DNA of 64,000 bases from Sesamum alatum (lineage: Eukaryota; Streptophyta; Magnoliopsida; Lamiales; Pedaliaceae), in assembly GCA_034509735.1 (NCBI GenBank), contig JACGWO010000002.1:51209115-51273114 (forward strand). Reading direction: 5' to 3'. This document shows positions 58,401 to 64,000 of this stretch, in pieces. How positions within the stretch are numbered: the first letter of the stretch is position 1; every line of letters begins with the position of its first letter. The notes under the pieces were generated by a model. The model did no database searches. It had not been told where the DNA came from and worked only from the letters and a program-made list of their open reading frames with translations. Both the position numbers and the translations under genes were made by a program.

Positions 58401-61400
58401 GATATGGAAGTAACTCAAAGATTCATGTTTAGGTTACTCCTCCTAGATTCTCTCTTGGCCCTCGTCAGAAGTCAGTTATCTTGAGACAACTCTCTACGCT
58501 AATTTACTTGAGAAATTGACTAATCTCCACAAATGTTGTCAGAAGTCAGTTATCTTGAGACAACTCCCTATGTTAATTCACTTGAGAAATTTGACTAATC
58601 CCCCCAAATGCTAATATTTTGGAAAATAATCAATGCGTATATATTGATAATGATGTTTGGCAGTCTATATTGACACCGTGAAGAAGTTTAGTTCCTTGGA
58701 AATTAATGCTGATTTGCAGCCAAATTTTACTTCTCTATTTGTCTTGACCTATGATGATTTCTTTAACGCAGCCAGCAATTCTTATGCTTCCAAAGTAAAA
58801 GCTAAAGTAATGATGGGATAATTCAATTTTTTATCCGTTGCATTTTTGTGTTCTTGATCAGGTTCTCTTTCTGCGACTTTCACTTAGGAGAATCAAATGC
58901 ATATATGCTAGTCACACTTTAGTTTGCTAAATATTGATTTCATTAGCTACTTGGATATGTTCATGTGTGATAGATGTAATTACTTTTTGTTTCATTTTTA
59001 TGATAAGCTGGAAAAATTTGTACTCTGCATGCAATTTATGTTTTCTTTTTCATAACATAAACATGCATTTTGTTTTAATGCTAGTGTCTTTTTTATATAT
59101 TGGGAAAGAAACGCTAGACCAACCTCATAGCAAGATTTATCCTTGCTATTGTGATTTTATTTGCAGAGATCGACCAATGACCTTTACAAGCATCTCCATT
59201 TCTGCAGGTGTGTAAATGTGCTGCTGACGAATCCTATATGGGTGGTTGTAACTCGCATGCAGGCAAGACACATCCTGCCTTGTTGTCCATAGTCTAAAAT
59301 AAAAAATTCATTCCATTAACTGTTTGAACTGGTGTCTAAAATGGCACGGCTTATTTCAGATTTTGATATTCCATGAATTCCTCTGGGTGCCTTTTTTTTT
59401 TTTGTTGATCCATAAGTTTTATGAGTAAACCATCAGTGCTTGGTGGGAAAAAAAGGGTTTGCTAAGGATCTTCACCTTTTATAATATACTAACTCAAACT
59501 GAATACATTCAGCAGGGTAACGTGAAAACTTATCCCTTCCAGCGTACAAGTTCTAAAAATACAAGAAAACTCATGTAGGAAATTCTCCGGAAACGTGCTA
59601 GGAGCAATTACGTTGTATGTTTTACAGTTGAGAGTGCCATGATACTCACCTTTGCAGGGTTGTTCGAATGTTTATTTCTTTTTAATGTGGTTAACACACA
59701 TCAGATATCATGGCAAACCCCACAAACCTTGGGGCTTCTTCTCAGGACGCCTCTTAACGGCGAGCTTTAAAAGTACTGTTAATTTCTTTTGATGTCTTTT
59801 AGTAAACTTTAATAAATTACTTCCACTTTTTGTTATTATAACCAGCAGTAGAGTTTGAAACCCAGTCCGAAGCTTTTCGACGTCGGTATGTGACTCCTGC
59901 GTCTAGGGTTGCTACTGTTTCTGCACCTATGTTATTCGTTGCTGCTGATTTGCCATTTGATGAAATCCGGCTTACAGAAGAGAAAATGTCCACTACCAGG
60001 ATCTAGTCTGTGTTGGTGGTTCTTGTCATAACACTGTTATAGATCTTGAACTTTATGGTGGTAGTACGACATACCTGGCCGTGTAAATAATTTTGTTGTT
60101 ATACTCTATTGTTTCAGAAATGAGGGTGTAAACTTTGGGTTTGAATCTCATGCGCTCATATGCATATTTTGCAGCTACACCATAGAACAAACCCTGCAGG
60201 AAGAATCCTTGTATGAAGTTCAGGAAATTAGAGAACCTCAAGTAGAGTTAGATATGAATGTGTGTATTAATGATTTGTGTGAGAACATGCCGCAAAAACA
60301 TCATGTTGGGTATGCATCTTCAGCTTATTCTTGATAATTTTCTTGCAGACTCACACAAAGAAAAGCCAACCAAATCGTACTGGTTCTTTGTCTTCAGAGG
60401 AAGTACTTCTTGCGGCAGTGGAACCTCCTCCCTATGGTACTGGCCACGCGGTATGTACACAGTTGTAGTTTGTTTCTAAGAACACTAGAAATTGCAATTT
60501 GGAGCCAGTATGTGTGAATGTTCACACAAATAAGCCTCATTCTTTTGTGTGTTACCCTATACAATTATCCATATCTCTAGCAAAGAATGACATCTATTGT
60601 CTTAAAAATAATGCCAGTTGAAAAACATTAGCTTGCTGCATTTGTTGGGTTTGGGTCAATAACATAATGTTACTGCCTGGTTTAATTGATGAATTGAAGT
60701 CAGGTTGTATTTTCTTGGCAATAGAGTAAGTGTGAAAATTGCTGGTCCTGATGTTTGATTATATCTCTCATATTTTTCTTTACTTCTCTAACTGGTTTTA
60801 ACTTACCATAACTTGGAGTTTTTGGCATAATTTTGATTTGAAAGAGAGAATAATATGCTGCCACCCTCTCCTATAACTATAATTTCTTTCTTATAGATGC
60901 TTGTACTTGAAATTTAGGAGACCTTATATGTAAGATGTCTTTATCACATATGCACTGTATTATTATGACAAAAGACATTTTTGTTTGATGACGGTTGAAC
61001 TTAGCCTATGATTCCCAACACAGACAAAGTGCAAGTTATCATCTTAATCTAAATGCACAGATTCAAGAAGTTTATGATGAGGCAGGAGTCTTGGGGTTCT
61101 GGAAAGGTGTTTTCCCCACGCTGATCATGGTATGTGCCAAATCGCTCTAGGTAATGGTGTTGGGTATTTATTGATGATGCTTCATGTTGCTACAGGTGAG
61201 CAATCCTTCAATACAGTTTATGCTGTATGAGACTCTCTTGAAGAAACTGAAGAAGCGACGCCTTTCAAGTAGTAAAGGTAACAACGATGTAACTGCTTTG
61301 GAGGTAATGTTTCAGTTTCTCAAGTTTTTTGATAATTTTATCTCTCATGTAATCATATATTCTTGCGCTTTCATTTTTCTGACATGGTCATATTATTTTA

Positions 61401-62767
61401 CTTCTAGATATTTTTGCTAGGAGCTTTGGCAAAACTTGGAGCTACAGTTATCACATATCCTCTTCTTGTTGTGAAGGTACACTTATTTCTCATTTTTATT
61501 GATTGCAGATTTTCTATATAACTAACTTATGCATATATGCAAAGGTCTTAATCTCGTGGTACTGCATTTCCAAATTCTTAGATTGTCAGTATAGTTGTTT
61601 CTTTGATGGGTGTGCAGCATGAAAATCTGTCTTGCTAGTAATCGACATATTTGCTTTGTGGCTGCTTTCCTGGAATACTTGTGGAATTTGAATTCTCTTT
61701 TACTGCAGTCAAGACTTCAAGCAAAACAAACTACTGGGGGAGACAAAAGACACCAGTATAGAGGTTTGTATTTGTGGTTCTATTTCCTGACTGCCCAAAT
61801 CTAAGAAGTCTTGTAAAGTGTAATGCGTTAGTTGTTGGCTTTTCGGTCCTGCTACATTAAGGTTGTAAGCTACCAATAGCCCTAGTTTTTGGACAAATTT
61901 ACTCTCTTAGACCAGAACTGGAATGAAGTAGATTGCCTGTAATCATCAAGAGATTCCAATCAATAGTTGTTGAGTATGTCTTGTCAAGCGAATACAACTG
62001 ATCAACGTAGAACCCAACCGATGACCACAATTAAGCAACATTTCCATACGCTTGTCACCTCTTCAGTCCAAATAAAAGTTCAAAATTCGATATCAGATCC
62101 CTAGCAAACTTTACAGATGGGTGAGATTTAGATCATGGACAAATAATTGGATTGCCTTGTAATCACTGTTGCGCTGTGGGTTATATTTAGAAAATGAAAC
62201 ATTACATTAAAGATGGAAACATGCAAGTCGAATCACTTTCGCTCTTGATTAGAATGTCACAGAAGACAATCAGAGAGATGAAATCTTGTTATTTCTATTA
62301 AGGTATCTTCATTTTCTCTAGTATCTTTTTATTATTTGATTATCCATGGAGATTCAGATGGAAAATCCTCTGCTTTTTTTTTTCTTAACATCTAGTCATC
62401 TACTATCATAAGTGAGAACACATCAATGACTCTAAATTCCTGTTTCCCGAGAAATGATGTTATGTACAGACAACCTTGACTTCTCTTTTACAGTTGATGA
62501 ATAGTAGTCGGTAGAATAAAGTCTCATAACATGCATTTCTGGCCCTCCTGAGGTTGCTTTGGACACTGTGCAGGCACCTTGGATGCTATACTGAAGATGA
62601 TACGCTATGAAGGTTTTTACGGTTTTTACAAGGGAATGGGCACAAAAATCGTACAAAGTGTTCTTGCTGCCGCTGTTCTTTTCATGGTGAAGGAAGAACT
62701 CGTTAGGGGTAGCAGATGGTTGTTAACAAGGGCTCCTGCTGATTCGGTAAAACCAAGACCCCGGTGA
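55486..62767 (+). CDS. PXN: Peroxisomal nicotinamide adenine dinucleotide carrier (PXN), mitochondrial carrier family
   Basis: Eleven exons (55486-55566, 55667-55744, 55866-55940, 57523-57653, 59208-59262, 60349-60450, 61061-61129, 61196-61303, 61408-61476, 61709-61763, 62574-62767) splice in phase to 338 residues. The family member in Arabidopsis is about 331. PXN is a six-helix solute carrier of the peroxisomal membrane that imports NAD in exchange for AMP/ADP and supports beta-oxidation. Three repeats are visible, with signatures ITYPLQTVNTRQQ, TNPIWVVVTRMQ and TYPLLVVKSRLQ. The first has Gln where classical carriers have an acidic residue, as is usual for PXN. The loop between repeats (exon 6, THTKKSQPNRTGSLSS) is variable. 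Intron 5 uses a GC donor (CAG/GCAAGA at 59262), and all the others are GT-AG. Introns 3 to 5 are long and hold repeats and one coding-like stretch. No lesions were seen. Confidence 0.95.
58464..58611. repeat. 74-bp tandem duplication in PXN intron 4
   Basis: 'gtcagaagtcagttatcttgagac' starts at 58464 and again at 58538, and both copies run through 'acttgagaaatt(t)gactaatc.cc.caaatg'. There are a few mismatches and one base indel. It is spliced out. Confidence 0.85.
59847..60005 (+). other. Coding-like stretch inside PXN intron 5, origin unknown
   Basis: After a TAA, 51 codons run open from 59850 to a TAG at 60003. They give a non-repetitive peptide with balanced amino acids, including AFRRRYVTPASRVATV and LPFDEIRLTEEK. 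GC content is higher than in the surrounding intron, and the codon pattern looks protein-like. It cannot be an in-frame PXN exon, because exons 5 and 6 already join correctly and PXN has no such segment. A captured gene fragment, or an alternative exon bringing a stop, is possible. Confidence 0.35.
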
Positions 62768-63727
62768 CATGTTTGTTTTCCTCCGTGCCAACATTGGCAA
62801 GATAAATTCTCCGACTCCCTGTACCTACAGAAACAGGGGAAGTACATTTTAAGAAACTGAAATATCGTTTGAAGTCGAAGAATAACAGAATTCTCTTTAA
62901 TTTAGCGGGTCGCGTTACTGCATCACTGACAGTGTACACTAGTTCACCATGCATATATGGTGAAGAAATACGCGTGTAACGAAGTTATAGTTTGCAACAG
63001 ATGATGTTACATGTTGAATAATGTTATAGTCGTACATTCCAAAATTTGTCTGTTGAATAATGTTTTACATGTTGTAGTTGGTTGCTAGTCTTGATTTCGG
63101 TAATACAGATGTTATTAAAGGCCATGTTTACAACCTCGTCTTGGATTAACCCCTATAATAGTACGGGGCTATTATCTCTTCTACTAACCTCTATTGGATT
63201 AATCAATAATATGTTATATTATCTCTTCTACTAACCTCTATTGGATTAATCAATAATATGTTTATTTGTAGTGGTAACTGTAAGAGATAATAGTTATATT
63301 AATATGTTAGTTGGTTTACTATCCAATGTTGTGCATTTGATAGGAGTAAAGTTTACAATTATGCCCCAACTACAATATAATTCCTCACTCCAGGCATTAT
63401 CAGTAGGAGTAGCAGGCATTATCTTTCCCCTTCTCTTCTTCGCACAACTCTCCCCTATTGTTAAAATCTAGAACCAGCCGAACGAAGAGAACCCAGAAAA
63501 TATTGAGCGAGGCATGCAGATTTCTCCTCCACAATAAATAGGTAAACCAAAATTCGAGTGTATCTGAATGAACGAGTTATTCTCTACTCTATCCCCATGA
63601 CTATTATCGAAGTTCTGCATTACAAATGAGTAATTTCGCTTATGAGTATAGTTTACGGTTGTTAGCCTAGATTATATTAATTTGTTCGGAATTTTCCTGT
63701 TTTCTTTCACGCCGCACCGCCGTATTA
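62768..63727. other. PXN 3' region and spacer with a 47-bp tandem repeat
   Basis: The first 300 bases are likely the PXN 3' UTR. At 63171-63264 the unit 'attatctcttctactaacc...aataatatgtt' occurs twice, 47 bp apart and almost identical. From 63380 to 63480, 'aggcattatcagtaggagtagcaggcattatc' also has a short direct repeat. No gene was supported. Confidence 0.5.
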
Positions 63728-63977
63728 TTTGGTTCGATCTGCGAGGGACAAACTAAAGAGGGTGACTGCAGCATTCTCTTTAGCTTCCATGCTTCCGGCC
63801 CAAAGGACTTGAACGATGGATGGAATTGCATTCGCGAGCATTATGAGTCCATTGTTGTTGTTGAAGATGGACAAGTTGAGAATTCAAGTTACTGCATTAT
63901 CTTGAATTTGACCATCCTCGGATGTTAATAAAGTAACAAGAATTGGAATAGCTCCTGCATCGGCGAGCAAGATTCTG
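63728..63977 (-). pseudogene. U-box/ARM-repeat (PUB-type) E3 ligase fragment
   Basis: On the minus strand the text reads RILLADAGAIPILVTLLTSEDGQIQDNAVT, a TGA stop (63886-63884), ILNLSIFNNNNGLIMLANAIPSIVQVL, then WAGSMEAKENAAVTLFSLSLADRTK and a TAA. This matches two consecutive ARM repeats of PUB12/13/14-type plant U-box proteins (AGAIPLLVxLL..., AVTALLNLSI, GSMEARENAAATLFSLS). The in-frame stop replaces one residue of the second repeat. The U-box and most ARM repeats are absent. The left edge shows an acceptor-like TTTTACAG. The gene could continue beyond the window, but the internal stop argues for a relic. Confidence 0.65.
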
Positions 63978-64000
63978 TAAAAGAAATCCTTACGAACAAA

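Overview
This is a 64 kb piece of a flowering-plant nuclear genome. It has intron-rich genes with GT-AG introns, very AT-rich intergenic DNA, and plant-specific families (PIP1 aquaporin, BAHD acyltransferase, peroxisomal PXN carrier). It is most likely a eudicot. I cannot name the species. There are no bacterial, plasmid or viral genes, no CRISPR array, and no free-standing tRNA or rRNA gene that I could see.

Eight genes have complete reading frames that I could splice by hand. In order they are: a GT64 glycosyltransferase (-, 1.4-5.1 kb), a PIP1 aquaporin (+, 16.4-17.8 kb), translation initiation factor eIF3f (+, 23.2-26.6 kb), proteasome lid subunit RPN8 (+, 31.0-35.4 kb), a small FAS1-domain membrane protein (-, 36.5-37.1 kb), the octanoyltransferase LIP2 (+, 38.5-39.2 kb), a single-exon BAHD acyltransferase (-, 41.9-43.3 kb), and the peroxisomal NAD carrier PXN (+, 55.5-62.8 kb). 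Two broken gene relics were also found: a MATE transporter fragment just downstream of LIP2, and a U-box/ARM-repeat (PUB-type) fragment at the right edge. These are housekeeping or metabolic genes and do not form one pathway. From memory, eIF3f, the BAHD gene and PXN match three consecutive Arabidopsis genes (At2g39990, At2g39980, At2g39970), so the 23-63 kb block looks like conserved ancestral synteny expanded by insertions.

Most of the remaining DNA is mobile-element debris, much of it delimited to the base. Five Helitron-like elements start TC (or a variant) and end CTAG. Several Mutator-type terminal-inverted-repeat elements have 9-10 bp target duplications, and one carries a GC-rich internal segment. 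A family of tRNA-derived SINEs is present in five copies and at least two subfamilies. There are also two opposed LINE remnants and smaller TIR elements. Several insertions lie inside introns or just upstream of genes: a Helitron in the GT64 last intron, a SINE and a tripled site-II promoter module before eIF3f, and a TIR element before PXN.

No wholly new biological system is evident. The most unusual items are the GC-rich inverted-repeat insert in the eIF3f intron, the internally amplified Helitrons, the GC-carrying MULE, the two catalytically dead MPN-domain genes lying side by side, and an unidentified coding-like stretch inside a PXN intron that uses a GC-AG splice pair.
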